Of a stretch of 64,000 nt of DNA, positions 28,607 to 38,327 are shown piece after piece. Both the position numbers and the translations under genes were made by a program. The notes below the pieces were generated by a model. That model made no database searches, was not told where the DNA came from, and worked only from the letters and a program-made list of their open reading frames with translations. This DNA comes from Acetobacteraceae bacterium (GTDB lineage Bacteria; Pseudomonadota; Alphaproteobacteria; Acetobacterales; Acetobacteraceae). Location: NCBI GenBank assembly GCA_031291725.1, contig JARLIM010000034.1, forward strand, positions 1 to 64,000, written 5' to 3'. Position 1 is the first letter of the stretch. Each line of letters begins with the position of its first letter.

Positions 28607-29380
28607 ATGACCAATGACTCCACCTCCTCCGTCGCGACCGAGCAACCGCTGATCCTGATGGAGGCGGTGGAGAAATGGTATGGCGATTTCCAGGCCTTGA
28701 AATCCGTCAACCTGTCGGTCCGCAAAGGCGAGAAAATCGTGCTGTGCGGGCCGTCGGGCTCTGGCAAATCGACGTTGATCCGGTGCATCAACCACCTCGA
28801 AGCCTATCAGAAAGGCCGCATCGTGGTGGATGGCGTCTCGGTGACTGACAACCACAAGGCCATCGATATCGTGCGCCAGGAAGTCGGCATGGTGTTTCAG
28901 AGCTTCAATCTGTTCCCGCATATGACGGTGCTGCAGAACTGCATGCTCGCCCCCATCCGGGTGCGCGGAACCAGCAAGTCCGAGGCCGAGGCCACCGCAC
29001 GGCGTTATCTGGATCGCGTGCATATCGGCAATCAGGCCGACAAATACCCCGCCCAGCTTTCAGGCGGCCAGCAGCAGCGCGTGGCGATTGCGCGGGCCTT
29101 GTGCATGCAGCCCAAGGTGATGCTGTTCGACGAGCCGACCTCGGCGCTGGACCCGGAGATGGTCAAAGAGGTGCTCGACACCATGATCGGTCTGGCGCAG
29201 GACGGTATGACGATGATCTGCGTCACCCATGAGATGGGCTTTGCGCGTCAGGTGGCGGATCGGGTGATCTTCATGGCCGATGGCCAGATCCTCGAAGAGG
29301 CACATCCGGAGATTTTCTTCAAATCTCCGCAGCATCCGCGTGCGAAGCAATTCCTGGGCGAAATCCTCGCCCATCACTGA
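28607..29380 (+). CDS. Amino-acid-type ABC transporter ATP-binding protein (GlnQ-like)
   Basis: Walker [10 protein letters not shown], signature [15 protein letters not shown], Walker [15 protein letters not shown]. Confidence 0.95.
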   Translation: MTNDSTSSVATEQPLILMEAVEKWYGDFQALKSVNLSVRKGEKIVLCGPSGSGKSTLIRCINHLEAYQKGRIVVDGVSVTDNHKAIDIVRQEVGMVFQSFNLFPHMTVLQNCMLAPIRVRGTSKSEAEATARRYLDRVHIGNQADKYPAQLSGGQQQRVAIARALCMQPKVMLFDEPTSALDPEMVKEVLDTMIGLAQDGMTMICVTHEMGFARQVADRVIFMADGQILEEAHPEIFFKSPQHPRAKQFLGEILAHH

Positions 29381-29394
29381 GTTGGAGTCTGCCC

Positions 29395-29844
29395 ATGAGC
29401 CGCCTTGTCTATGTTCTCAATGGCCCGAACCTGAACCTGCTCGGCAAGCGTCAGCCGCATATCTATGGGCATGAGACCCTGGCGGATGTGGAGGCGCAAT
29501 GTCGTGCGCTGGGCGAGGAGCTCGGGCTGGAGATTCGTTTTCATCAATCCAACCGCGAATACGAGATCATCGACTGGATTCACGAGGCGCGCGAGACGGC
29601 TGGCGGCATCGTGATCAACCCGGCGGCGTTCACGCATTATTCGGTGGCGATCCTGGATGCGCTGAACACCTTCGATCATCCGGTGATGGAGGTGCATATT
29701 TCCAACGTCCATAAGCGCGAGGAATTCCGCCACCACTCCTTTGTCTCCGGCCGCGCCGATGGCGTCATCGCGGGCTTTGGCACGCAAGGCTATCTGCTCG
29801 CCCTGCGCCGGGTGGCCAAGCTGATCGACGACAAGGCAGGGTGA
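29395..29844 (+). CDS. aroQ: Type II 3-dehydroquinate dehydratase
   Basis: [29 protein letters not shown]-like [42 protein letters not shown]. Confidence 0.94.
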   Translation: MSRLVYVLNGPNLNLLGKRQPHIYGHETLADVEAQCRALGEELGLEIRFHQSNREYEIIDWIHEARETAGGIVINPAAFTHYSVAILDALNTFDHPVMEVHISNVHKREEFRHHSFVSGRADGVIAGFGTQGYLLALRRVAKLIDDKAG

Positions 29845-29859
29845 CACCCCGATGAGTCC

Positions 29860-29887
29860 CCCGCTTTGTACACGTGTACAAAGCGGG
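29860..29887. repeat. 28-bp perfect palindrome CCCGCTTTGTACAC|GTGTACAAAGCGGG
   Basis: Each base pairs with its mirror; 14-bp arms, no spacer. Confidence 0.85.
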
Positions 29888-29894
29888 CTTCGGC

Positions 29895-30464
29895 CTAGGC
29901 AGCGGACTCATAAACTTCGACACCATCCCTTTGCTGCGACGAGTTTGACGGCGGCGAGGAAGTTGGCTGGGTCTTTGTCGTAGCGCGTGCGATGCCGCGG
30001 AACTGTTTGATCCGATTGAAGAAGCGCTCAACAAGAATGCGTTGCCGATAGACCCATTTCGAGAAGACAAATGTCCCGCGACGGTTGGCTTTGGGCGGGA
30101 TGTTCGCCCAAGCCTTCTTCTCGGCGAGCTTGGCCCGGACGGCGTTGGTGTCATAGCCCTTGTCGCCCAGCACGATATCGCCTTCGCCCACGGTCTCGAT
30201 CAGCGCGCAGGCTTCCTGACAATCTGCAATCTGGCCAGCCGTCAGGTGCAACGTGACGGGGCAACCTTCTGCGTCGACAAGCGCATGGAGTTTGCTGGTA
30301 AGGCCCCCACGGGAACGTCCCATGCAGCCATCGTCACAATGTCGCCGTCGTAAGCCGCTGATACAGCTTGCAAAAGCCGATCCCACACCCCCGCCTTTCG
30401 CCAGCGCACGAAGCGGTTGTAGCAGGTGGTCGGGGGCCCGTAGCGTTCGGGGATTTCCGCCCAA
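29895..30464 (-). pseudogene. IS5-family transposase, C-terminal part (different frame)
   Basis: CMGRSRGGLTSKLHALVDAEGCPVTLHLTAGQIADC...GDKGYDTNAVRAKL...QRILVERFFNRIKQFRG. Confidence 0.8.
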
Positions 30465-30681
30465 GGCGAGCCGGTGCGGAACCGCCAGAGAATGCCGTTC
30501 AGCACGCGCCGGTCATCAACACGCGGCACGCCGCGAGGCTTGTTGGGCAAAAAAGGCGAAAGGATCGACCACTCATGGTCAGTCAACTCATACCGGCGGC
30601 GTGTCATCCAAGGCTCCCAGATTCGAAAACCTTGAATCGCAAGTGATGCCGAGCCGAAAGGTGGTTTATGAGTTCACGGCC
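29898..30681 (-). mobile_element. IS5-family (IS427/IS1031-like) insertion sequence with defective transposase
   Basis: Transposase pieces MTRRRYELTDHEWSILSPFLPNKPRG... and GRSRGGLTSKLHALVDAEG...QRILVERFFNRIKQFR. Imperfect terminal inverted repeats GCAGCGGACTCATAAAC (29899-29915) and GCCGTGAACTCATAAAC (rev. comp. of 30664-30680). Confidence 0.85.
30242..30607 (-). pseudogene. IS5-family transposase, N-terminal part
   Basis: MTRRRYELTDHEWSILSPFLPNKPRGVPRVDDRRVLNGILWRFRTGSPWAEIPERYGPPTTCYNRFVRWRKAGVWDRLL. Confidence 0.8.
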
Positions 30682-30818
30682 TAAAGTGTCCTTGATGATC
30701 AAGCCATTTTTGGCAGCCAGTTACCGCGCGCGTCGGGCAAGCTTAAGCCATGACAATTCGCATTTGCCGGTCAGAAGGGGCGCCTTCTGATAATCAAGAA
30801 ATTACTAAATAACATTTT

Positions 30819-30843
30819 AATCAATCTGAATTGCAGATTGATT
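30819..30843. promoter_or_regulatory. Perfect inverted repeat AATCAATCTG-AATTG-CAGATTGATT upstream of yeiH-like gene
   Basis: 10-bp perfect arms, 5-bp spacer. Confidence 0.65.
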
Positions 30844-30916
30844 GGATCGCATCATACGGTTGGAGTTTGTCAAGCGGGCGGAGCCATCGTGCTGCCTCAA
30901 TGCACATGAGGACATC

Positions 30917-32029
30917 ATGACACTCCGCGCAATCGGCGAGCCTATCAAGGGCCATTCCAAGACAGGCAAGCCTTGGCAGGCTGGCTGCTTCCGTGTGCTG
31001 CCCGGGCTGCTGCTCTGTCTTGGCGTGACCCTGGTTGCCGAAGGTCTGGAACAGATTGAAACACACCTTGCCCACGCAACATGGCTGGAGGCACTTGTGC
31101 TGGCCATTCTTGTTGGCACAGCGGTGCGCACGGCGTGGCAGCCCAGCCTGGGCTGGTTTGCAGGCATCAATTTCAGTGCCAAGACCTTGCTGGAAATTGC
31201 CGTCTTTCTGCTCGGCGCATCGGTTAGCGCCAAGTCGATCGCGGCGGCGGGGCCGGGGTTGCTGCTGGGCATCGCCGGAATCGTTGTGGTGGCGATTGCG
31301 GCAAGCTATGGCATCGGCCGATTGCTGGGACTGCCACACCGCATGGCCACGCTGATCGCCTGTGGCAACTCGATCTGCGGCAATTCCGCGATTGCAGCCG
31401 TCGCCCCAGTGATCGGTGCGGATGGCGAGGACGTGGCGGCCTCCATCGCCTTCACCGCCGTGCTCGGTGTGGCCGTGGTTCTTGGGCTGCCATTGCTGCC
31501 GCTGCTGCTGCATCTGAGTGGCATTCAATATGGCGTTTTGGCTGGCCTGACCGTCTACGCCGTGCCGCAGGTACTGGCGGCCACTGCCCCGCTGGGCACT
31601 GCCGCCGTACATATCGGCACGTTGGTCAAGCTGGTCCGCGTGCTGATGCTTGGCCCGGTTGTGTTGGGGCTGTCGGTGTTGACCCTGCGTCTGCGTGACG
31701 AGCCGGATGAGGCCCTGCCGCATGTGACCACCGGTGACCGCCCCGCCCCAGGCAAGCCGAAGCTGCATAAATTGGTGCCGTGGTTCATCGTGGGATTTCT
31801 GGCCCTGGCGGCGCTGCGGTCGGCCGATCTGGTGCCAGCGGTGACACTTGCGCCGATTGCGGCGGTGGCCAATCTGCTGACGGTGGTGTCGATGGCGGCC
31901 CTGGGCTTGGGCACCGATCTGCGCGTGGTGACGCGGGCTGGTGGGCGGGTGACGACAGCTGTCACGCTCTCACTGCTGGTGCTCGGCGCGTTCAGCCTGG
32001 GGCTGATCCATCTGCTTGGGATTGTTTGA
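30917..32029 (+). CDS. YeiH/UPF0324-family putative sulfate exporter
   Basis: GINFSAKTLLEIAVFLLGASVS; IACGNSICGNSAIAAVAPVI; multi-TM. Confidence 0.88.
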   Translation: MTLRAIGEPIKGHSKTGKPWQAGCFRVLPGLLLCLGVTLVAEGLEQIETHLAHATWLEALVLAILVGTAVRTAWQPSLGWFAGINFSAKTLLEIAVFLLGASVSAKSIAAAGPGLLLGIAGIVVVAIAASYGIGRLLGLPHRMATLIACGNSICGNSAIAAVAPVIGADGEDVAASIAFTAVLGVAVVLGLPLLPLLLHLSGIQYGVLAGLTVYAVPQVLAATAPLGTAAVHIGTLVKLVRVLMLGPVVLGLSVLTLRLRDEPDEALPHVTTGDRPAPGKPKLHKLVPWFIVGFLALAALRSADLVPAVTLAPIAAVANLLTVVSMAALGLGTDLRVVTRAGGRVTTAVTLSLLVLGAFSLGLIHLLGIV

Positions 32030-32915
32030 CGTTGGGCACCGCTGACATCATGGCCAGTAATGTGTCAGCGGCCTGACTTGCGGAACGCTCCACATGGCGA
32101 ATGGCATAAAACGCGCGCTCCGGCAGTTTAATCGCGACTTGGCGCAACAGACCGGCCTCCAGACTAGGGGCGGCGACGGAGGCGGAAATCGCCGTCGCCC
32201 CCATGCCGGCTTCCACCGCCGCCCGTACCGCCTCATTGGAGGGTAATTGCAAAGCCACGTTGATCGATGCCAGCGGAATTCCGAAATCCTTCAAAGCCGC
32301 CTCAAAAACCGATCGCGTGCCTGATCCGGGCTCTCGCAGCACCCATTCGCTTTGGATCAGTTGCCCCGGTGCGATGTCACTGTGCAGCGCCCATGGATGT
32401 TCAGGCCCGACCACGACCACCAATTGATCGCGCGCAACGTTGATCATCTCCAAGGCGGGATCTGCGATCACGCCCTCGACCAGACCAAGCGCGGCAATGC
32501 CGTCGCGCACGGCATCTGCGACTTGTGCGGTGTTGCCGACCGTCAGATGGAGTTCGATGCCGGGATATTTCCGCCGAAACGCCACCAGATGGCGTGGGAG
32601 CCAGTAGCTGGCGATGGTTTGGCTGGCATGGATCGGCAGGGTTCCGCGTTTCAGGCCACCCAGTTCTGACAGCAGCAATTCAGCCGCCTCGGCACGGGCC
32701 AGCACTGCGCGGGCCTCCACCAGGAAAAGCGCCCCGGTCTGCGTCAGCTCAATGCGTCGACCGACACGGTTGAAAAGCTTCGCCCCGTGCCGCGCTTCAA
32801 GGGCTGCGATTGCCGTGCTGGCCGCAGATTGCGCCAGATTGAGCGCCGCTGCCGCCTGGGTCATATGTTGACGTTCGGCCACGGCGACGAAGACGCGCAG
32901 TTGTTCGAGAGTCAT
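31992..32915 (-). CDS. LysR-family regulator (convergent with yeiH)
   Basis: MTLEQLRVFVAVAERQHMTQAAAALNLAQSAASTAIAALEARHGAKLFNRVGRRIELTQTG. Confidence 0.92.
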   Translation of the reverse strand: MTLEQLRVFVAVAERQHMTQAAAALNLAQSAASTAIAALEARHGAKLFNRVGRRIELTQTGALFLVEARAVLARAEAAELLLSELGGLKRGTLPIHASQTIASYWLPRHLVAFRRKYPGIELHLTVGNTAQVADAVRDGIAALGLVEGVIADPALEMINVARDQLVVVVGPEHPWALHSDIAPGQLIQSEWVLREPGSGTRSVFEAALKDFGIPLASINVALQLPSNEAVRAAVEAGMGATAISASVAAPSLEAGLLRQVAIKLPERAFYAIRHVERSASQAADTLLAMMSAVPNVKQSQADGSAPG

Positions 32916-32964
32916 ACGCTAGGCCTTCAACTTGTGCCGACACACGCTGCGTTCGTCGTATGCG

Positions 32965-32991
32965 ACAAAGCCGTGTTCGATACGGCTTTGT
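32965..32991 (-). terminator. Hairpin ACAAAGCCGT-N7-ACGGCTTTGT between two minus-strand LysR genes
   Basis: Perfect 10-bp stem, 7-nt loop, downstream of the 33171-34121 LysR gene on the minus strand; no clear U-tract. Confidence 0.4.
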
Positions 32992-33170
32992 AAAACGATT
33001 TTAGCGCGTCCGCTGACCGTACAGCTTGCCGATTTTATCATGATGCACGGATCAAGTTTTGCTGCTGTAGGGTGCACGTCCATTGCCGGAGATGCAGCCC
33101 GCCTCGTTCCCCATGCGAATAGCCGGTATTGCGAATGGCCTGCGTCGGGAGAAAGCCGTGCGTGATGGGC

Positions 33171-34121
33171 TTATCCTGCGCCCAGTTCAGCTTTCGTGAA
33201 CATGTCCGTTGGCATCTTTTCAGGGACGCAAGAGGCGGCCTGCCAGAACGCTTCGGCCAGACCGGATTTCTGCGCGCGTGCCCGCATGAGGCGGATTTCG
33301 ACCGGAACCGAAAACGCCGCGTCGCCCACGCACACTAAGCGTCTGGCTGCGATATCGTCCTGCGCCAACGAGCGGGGCAACCACGCAATGCCGTGGCCTT
33401 GCCGCGCCATTGTTTGCAAAGCGGCGGCCACCGGAGAGGTGAACACGGTGTCGAGCGGCAGGTTCTTGCCGGGCGCACATCCAGCATGTTCCAAAATCCG
33501 CCCCAGGCCGGAACTGGCGCTGTAGGCCAGGTAGCGAACCGGTGTATTCGTTGCCTTGGGCAGTTCGAACATTGCGGCTCCGCTGGCATCCACCGCTGAC
33601 ACTGGCACCAAGTGATCCGTGCCAATGACGATGAACGCGAAACGCTCTGGCTCGAAGCGTTCTGCCAGTCCCGGATAATGGTGACAGAGCAGGAAATCAG
33701 CGTCACCCGCCAATAAAACTCTCTCGCACGCCGCCATAGTGTCCGACACGAGGTTAAGCGTGCCCAATGCCTCCAGCGGAGCGGCGGCACGCACCCAGGC
33801 CGGGAAAAAGGTGAAGGAGAGTGCATGCGTGGCGGCAATAGTCAGCGCCGCCTGTTCACGTCCGGCAATTTTCAGCGCCCCTCGTCGCATCTGCCGCAGA
33901 TCGCGGGTAATGTCGGCGGCCCGGCTGAGCAGATACTCGCCGGCCGCCGTCAACGCCACAGAGTGCGGCGAGCGGCGGACCAACAATGTGCCGACCCAGG
34001 ATTCGAGCGATTGGATGCGTCGGCTAAACGCCGGTTGCGTGACATGTCGTGCTTCCGCCGCCCGCGAAAAATTGCGGTGCTCGGCCAGGGCAATGAGATC
34101 GTCCAGCCAGTTCAAATCCAT
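33171..34121 (-). CDS. LysR-family regulator divergent from tartrate dehydratase
   Basis: MDLNWLDDLIALAEHRNFSRAAEARHVTQPAFSRRIQSLESWVGTLLVRRSPHSVALTAAG. Confidence 0.92.
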   Translation of the reverse strand: MDLNWLDDLIALAEHRNFSRAAEARHVTQPAFSRRIQSLESWVGTLLVRRSPHSVALTAAGEYLLSRAADITRDLRQMRRGALKIAGREQAALTIAATHALSFTFFPAWVRAAAPLEALGTLNLVSDTMAACERVLLAGDADFLLCHHYPGLAERFEPERFAFIVIGTDHLVPVSAVDASGAAMFELPKATNTPVRYLAYSASSGLGRILEHAGCAPGKNLPLDTVFTSPVAAALQTMARQGHGIAWLPRSLAQDDIAARRLVCVGDAAFSVPVEIRLMRARAQKSGLAEAFWQAASCVPEKMPTDMFTKAELGAG

Positions 34122-34237
34122 CGACAATGCCGATCTTGCATCATGGTGGTGAAATTTAGCATTGGGCTTTTCTCCCGTCATCTCGCCAATTATCGGCGTA
34201 CGCGGTCGCCATTCGATCCAGAGGAGCACAGCACGCC

Positions 34238-35401
34238 ATGCGCATTGTAGATGTTCGTGAAATCACTCAGCCGATTTCGTCACCCATCCGCAACGCCTAT
34301 ATCGACTTCACCAAGATGACCACGAGCCTTGTTGCCGTCGTCACCGATGTGATCCGTGATGGGAAGCCGGTGGTGGGGTATGGGTTCAATTCCAATGGTC
34401 GTTATGGCCAAGGCGGCCTGATCCGTGAGCGTTTCCGCACCCGTATCCTGGAAGCCGATCCCAAAAGCCTGCTCGATGATACGCGCGACAACATCGATCC
34501 GGCCAAGGTCTGGGCGGCGATGATGGTGAATGAAAAGCCGGGCGGGCATGGCGAACGCTCGGTCGCCGTCGGCACGCTTGACATGGCGATCTGGGACGCG
34601 GTGGCGAAGATCGAGGGCAAGCCATTGTTCCGTTTGCTTGCGGAGCGTCATGGTCGCGAGGCCGATCCGAGTGTGTTCGTCTATGCGGCCGGTGGCTACT
34701 ACTATCCGGGCAAGGACAATTCCGCGCTGCGGGCGGAGATGCGCGGCTATCTCGACCGTGGCTATAACGTGGTGAAAATGAAAATCGGCGGTGCCTCGAT
34801 TGCCGAAGATCAGGCCCGTATTGAGTCCGTGCTGACCGAAATCGGCAGTCAGGCCCAATTGGCCGTGGACGCCAACGGTCGCTTCGATCTGGAAACCGGC
34901 ATCGCCTACGCCAAGATGCTGCGCGACTACCCGTTGTTCTGGTACGAAGAAGTGGGCGACCCGCTGGATTATGCGTTGCAGGCGGCGCTGTCGGAATTCT
35001 ATCCCGGTCCGATGGCCACTGGCGAGAATCTGTTCTCCCACCAAGACGCTCGCAATCTGCTGCGCCATGGCGGCATGCGGCCGGATCGCGACTGGCTGCA
35101 ATTCGATTGCGCGCTATCCTATGGCCTGGTGGAATATCTGCGTACGCTGGAGGTACTCAAACAATTCGGTTGGTCGCCGTCACGCTGCATTCCGCATGGC
35201 GGCCACCAAATGTCGCTGATGATCGCCGCCGGTTTGGGATTGGGTGGCAATGAGAGCTATCCCGACTTGTTCCAGCCCTATGGTGGCTTCCCGGATGGTG
35301 TGCGGGTTGAAAATGGCCGCGTGACGATGCCCGAATTGCCGGGCATCGGCTTCGAGGGTAAGTCGGACCTGATCCGCGTGATGCACGACCTCGCCGTCTG
35401 A
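34238..35401 (+). CDS. tarD: Enolase-superfamily dehydratase, D(-)-tartrate dehydratase (TarD)-like
   Basis: MRIVDVREITQPISSPIRNAYIDFTKMTTSLVAVVTD...VVKMKIGG...AVDANGRF...WYEEVGDPLDY...CIPHGGHQM; very close to TarD as I recall it. Confidence 0.88.
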   Translation: MRIVDVREITQPISSPIRNAYIDFTKMTTSLVAVVTDVIRDGKPVVGYGFNSNGRYGQGGLIRERFRTRILEADPKSLLDDTRDNIDPAKVWAAMMVNEKPGGHGERSVAVGTLDMAIWDAVAKIEGKPLFRLLAERHGREADPSVFVYAAGGYYYPGKDNSALRAEMRGYLDRGYNVVKMKIGGASIAEDQARIESVLTEIGSQAQLAVDANGRFDLETGIAYAKMLRDYPLFWYEEVGDPLDYALQAALSEFYPGPMATGENLFSHQDARNLLRHGGMRPDRDWLQFDCALSYGLVEYLRTLEVLKQFGWSPSRCIPHGGHQMSLMIAAGLGLGGNESYPDLFQPYGGFPDGVRVENGRVTMPELPGIGFEGKSDLIRVMHDLAV

Positions 35402-35562
35402 TCTTGGGACTCGCTGACCGGTCACAGGCGGGGCCGGTCAGCGTTGACGCGACGTGATGTCGGCCGCAATCTGTTGCATCTGTAAGGGATGCGACGAAAA
35501 GTGTGGCATAGTTCGATCCAACAGACCCCAAAAATCCGCGGCCGCCGGAAAGTCCAACTCGT

Positions 35563-36456
35563 ATGGAACTGAGGCATTTGCGCTATTTTTTGGCAGTTGC
35601 CCAAACCCGGAGCTTCACCCAGGCCGCACAATTGCTCAATGTGGCGCAACCTGCATTGAGTGTTCAGATCCGCGCCCTTGAGGACGAAATCGGCGTCAAA
35701 CTGCTCACACGCACCAAGCGGCGGGTGGAATTGACCGAAGCTGGCATCCATTTCCTGCAACGGACGGTCGAAATCCTTGATGCCGCAAGCAAAGCCAGCG
35801 CGGAGGCGCGGGATGTGGCGAGTGGTTATCGGGGCACAGTCAATCTCGCCTTCATTGCGTCAGTGGGGCAGACGCTGCTGCCGGCAATGATGCGGCGGAT
35901 TCGGCAGACGGCGCAGGGGCTGCATCTGAAACTGTCAGAAATGCCCTCCGCCTCACAAATCACTGTGCTCTCCCGCGGAGACATCGATATCGGGCTGCTC
36001 CGCGGACCGGTCAGCGAGCGCGGGGTCAAAACCAAGGTGCTGCGGTCGGACCCGCTGATGGCAATCCTGCCCGAAAGTTTGCCGCTTGCGCGGCAGGGGG
36101 AGGTCAATCTGCGCGCACTGGCAGAGAAGGAGTTCATCATGTTCTCGCGGCAGGGCGCGCCGGGGCTGCATGATCTGGTGATGACGGCGTGCCTGCGGAT
36201 GGGGGTGACACCGAATATCACCCATCAAGCCTCCAATTACCGGACGATTCTTGATCTGGTGGCGGGAGACCTTGGCGTGTCCATCCAGCCTGCCACCCAA
36301 TCAGGCCGGATCGCCCAGGGCGTCATCGCCCGGCCGATTGGCGATCTGTCAGTGGCCAGCGACCTGCTGCTCGCCATACGCGATCAGCCGATTTCCAGCG
36401 CATTGCAGCTTGTCATCGATGCCATTGAGTGGGCGATTGGCAATGAAAAACCGTAA
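35563..36456 (+). CDS. LysR-family regulator
   Basis: MELRHLRYFLAVAQTRSFTQAAQLLNVAQPALSVQIRALEDEIGVKLLTRTKRRVELTEAG. Confidence 0.92.
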   Translation: MELRHLRYFLAVAQTRSFTQAAQLLNVAQPALSVQIRALEDEIGVKLLTRTKRRVELTEAGIHFLQRTVEILDAASKASAEARDVASGYRGTVNLAFIASVGQTLLPAMMRRIRQTAQGLHLKLSEMPSASQITVLSRGDIDIGLLRGPVSERGVKTKVLRSDPLMAILPESLPLARQGEVNLRALAEKEFIMFSRQGAPGLHDLVMTACLRMGVTPNITHQASNYRTILDLVAGDLGVSIQPATQSGRIAQGVIARPIGDLSVASDLLLAIRDQPISSALQLVIDAIEWAIGNEKP

Positions 36457-36692
36457 ACTTATCGCTTTAAATTATAAATTAAGGCTTAATTAATATTTTA
36501 GTTTGATGAACCCGCCGTCTAGAACGGTGTGAGGCCGGGTCAAGCAATCACCAAAAACCCGGTTGGTGACGGGGGGTGACGTTCGGATGGCGCGACGGCG
36601 TGAACAGTATTCACGGTGTTTGATGGTTGGCGCGCCGTTCATTCATTCCTCTTTTTTCAAAAAATAAGAATCTTAAGCGATGGAACGGACAG

Positions 36693-38327
36693 ATGAATAC
36701 GATTGATACCCCGGTTCTTGTTGTTGGGGGCGGTCCTGTTGGTTTGGCGACGGCGCTTGAACTTGGCTGGCGCGGTGTTGATTGCACCCTGATCGAGGCG
36801 GGTGACGGCGCAGTGCATCATCCGCGTCTGGGCATCATTCTGACCCGTACAATGGAATTCTGCCGTCGCTGGGGGATGGTTGATCGCGTTTACAATTGTG
36901 GCTTCAACAACGATTACCACCTCAACATCGTCTATTGCACCAGCATGGCCGGCTTCACCCTGGCGCGGGACGAAAATCCAAGCTGCAAGGATCTGCTGCC
37001 GCCACCGCAAAGCCCCGAAAAACGCCAGCGTTGTCCACAAATGTGGTTCAACCCGATCCTGGAAAACGCGGCGCGCGAGCACAGAGGCGTCAATATCATC
37101 CATCACCGTAAGCTTGAGCGCATCACCGAAATGGCCGATGGGCTTGAGGCTGTCACCGTCGATACGCAGACCGGTGAGCAGACGCTGATTCGGGCGAAAT
37201 ATCTGGTCGCCTGCGATGGCGCTGGCAGCGGGATTCGGCAGAATTTGGGCATTAAGATGCTCGGAAAGCCGGTGCTGAGCTACTCACTCAACGTCTATCT
37301 CAAGGCACCAGGCCTGCTGGCCGCCCATGATAAGGGCGAAGCCGAACGCTATATTTTTGTCGATACCAAGGGTACTTGGGGCAATCTGACGGTGGTGGAC
37401 GGACGCGAGCTGTGGCGGATGACGATCATCGGCAATGAAGCGATGATGGATCTCGACAATTTCGATGTTGAGGCCGCGGTCCGCCGTGGCATGGGGGCAA
37501 TCGACGTCGATTTCGAATTGCTCTCGATCACTCCGTGGCGGCGTTCGGAACTCACCGCCGAAACTTTCAATTCCGGTCGCGTCTTTCTGGCGGGCGACGC
37601 AGCCCACGCAATGTCGCCCACCGGTGGGCATGGCATGAACACCGGTGTGGCCGATAGCGTGAATCTGGGCTGGAAGCTGCAAGCCGCCCTTGAAGGCTGG
37701 GCGGGTGAGGGGTTGCTTGACTCCTACACCCAGGAACGCCGCCAGATTGCTGCCGAGGCGGCCGCCGCGTCGGCTGCCAATTTTCGCGCCTGGATCTCGC
37801 CAGGCGATTGCGCGGCCATTCTGGACGACACGCCGGAAGGGGCGCAAACCCGCATGGCGGTCGGCTCACGGATGCAGGTCAGCGCACGTGAGGACTGGGA
37901 TTCGCTGGGCGTACAGCTCGGCTACCGCTACGATACCTCACCGGTGATTGTGCATGATGGCAGCGCCCCGCCGCCGTGGAGCGCGTTGAACTACGTGCAA
38001 AGCGCACGCCCCGGTGCCCGTGCGCCGCATGTGTGGCTCGCTCCGGGCAAATCCACCCTCGATCTGTTCGGTCGCGCCTTCGTGCTGTTGCGCTTCGGCG
38101 ACCACCCGTCCGACGCCTCCGCCCTCATCGACGCGGCCTTGCGTCAGGGCTTGCCGCTGGAGGTGCACGACATCGCCGATGCGGATGCCGCAGCACTCTA
38201 TGAGCGCCGACTGGTGCTGGTGCGCCCGGATGGCCATGTCGGTTGGCGTGGCGATGCGGTGGGTGACGATGCCGACGACATCATCGCCACGCTGCGCGGC
38301 GCTCGCAGCAAGGTGGCTGCGGCATGA
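36693..38327 (+). CDS. FAD-dependent aromatic monooxygenase (PheA/MhpA-like)
   Basis: Rossmann VLVVGGGPVGLATALELGWRG; GRVFLAGDAAHAMSPTGGHGMNTGVADSVNLGWKL. Confidence 0.92.
   Translation: MNTIDTPVLVVGGGPVGLATALELGWRGVDCTLIEAGDGAVHHPRLGIILTRTMEFCRRWGMVDRVYNCGFNNDYHLNIVYCTSMAGFTLARDENPSCKDLLPPPQSPEKRQRCPQMWFNPILENAAREHRGVNIIHHRKLERITEMADGLEAVTVDTQTGEQTLIRAKYLVACDGAGSGIRQNLGIKMLGKPVLSYSLNVYLKAPGLLAAHDKGEAERYIFVDTKGTWGNLTVVDGRELWRMTIIGNEAMMDLDNFDVEAAVRRGMGAIDVDFELLSITPWRRSELTAETFNSGRVFLAGDAAHAMSPTGGHGMNTGVADSVNLGWKLQAALEGWAGEGLLDSYTQERRQIAAEAAAASAANFRAWISPGDCAAILDDTPEGAQTRMAVGSRMQVSAREDWDSLGVQLGYRYDTSPVIVHDGSAPPPWSALNYVQSARPGARAPHVWLAPGKSTLDLFGRAFVLLRFGDHPSDASALIDAALRQGLPLEVHDIADADAAALYERRLVLVRPDGHVGWRGDAVGDDADDIIATLRGARSKVAAA

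Noticed and set aside
27695-29023. 442-aa minus-strand ORF antisense to the ABC SBP and ATPase genes
   Set aside because: Shadow frame across two well-supported genes.
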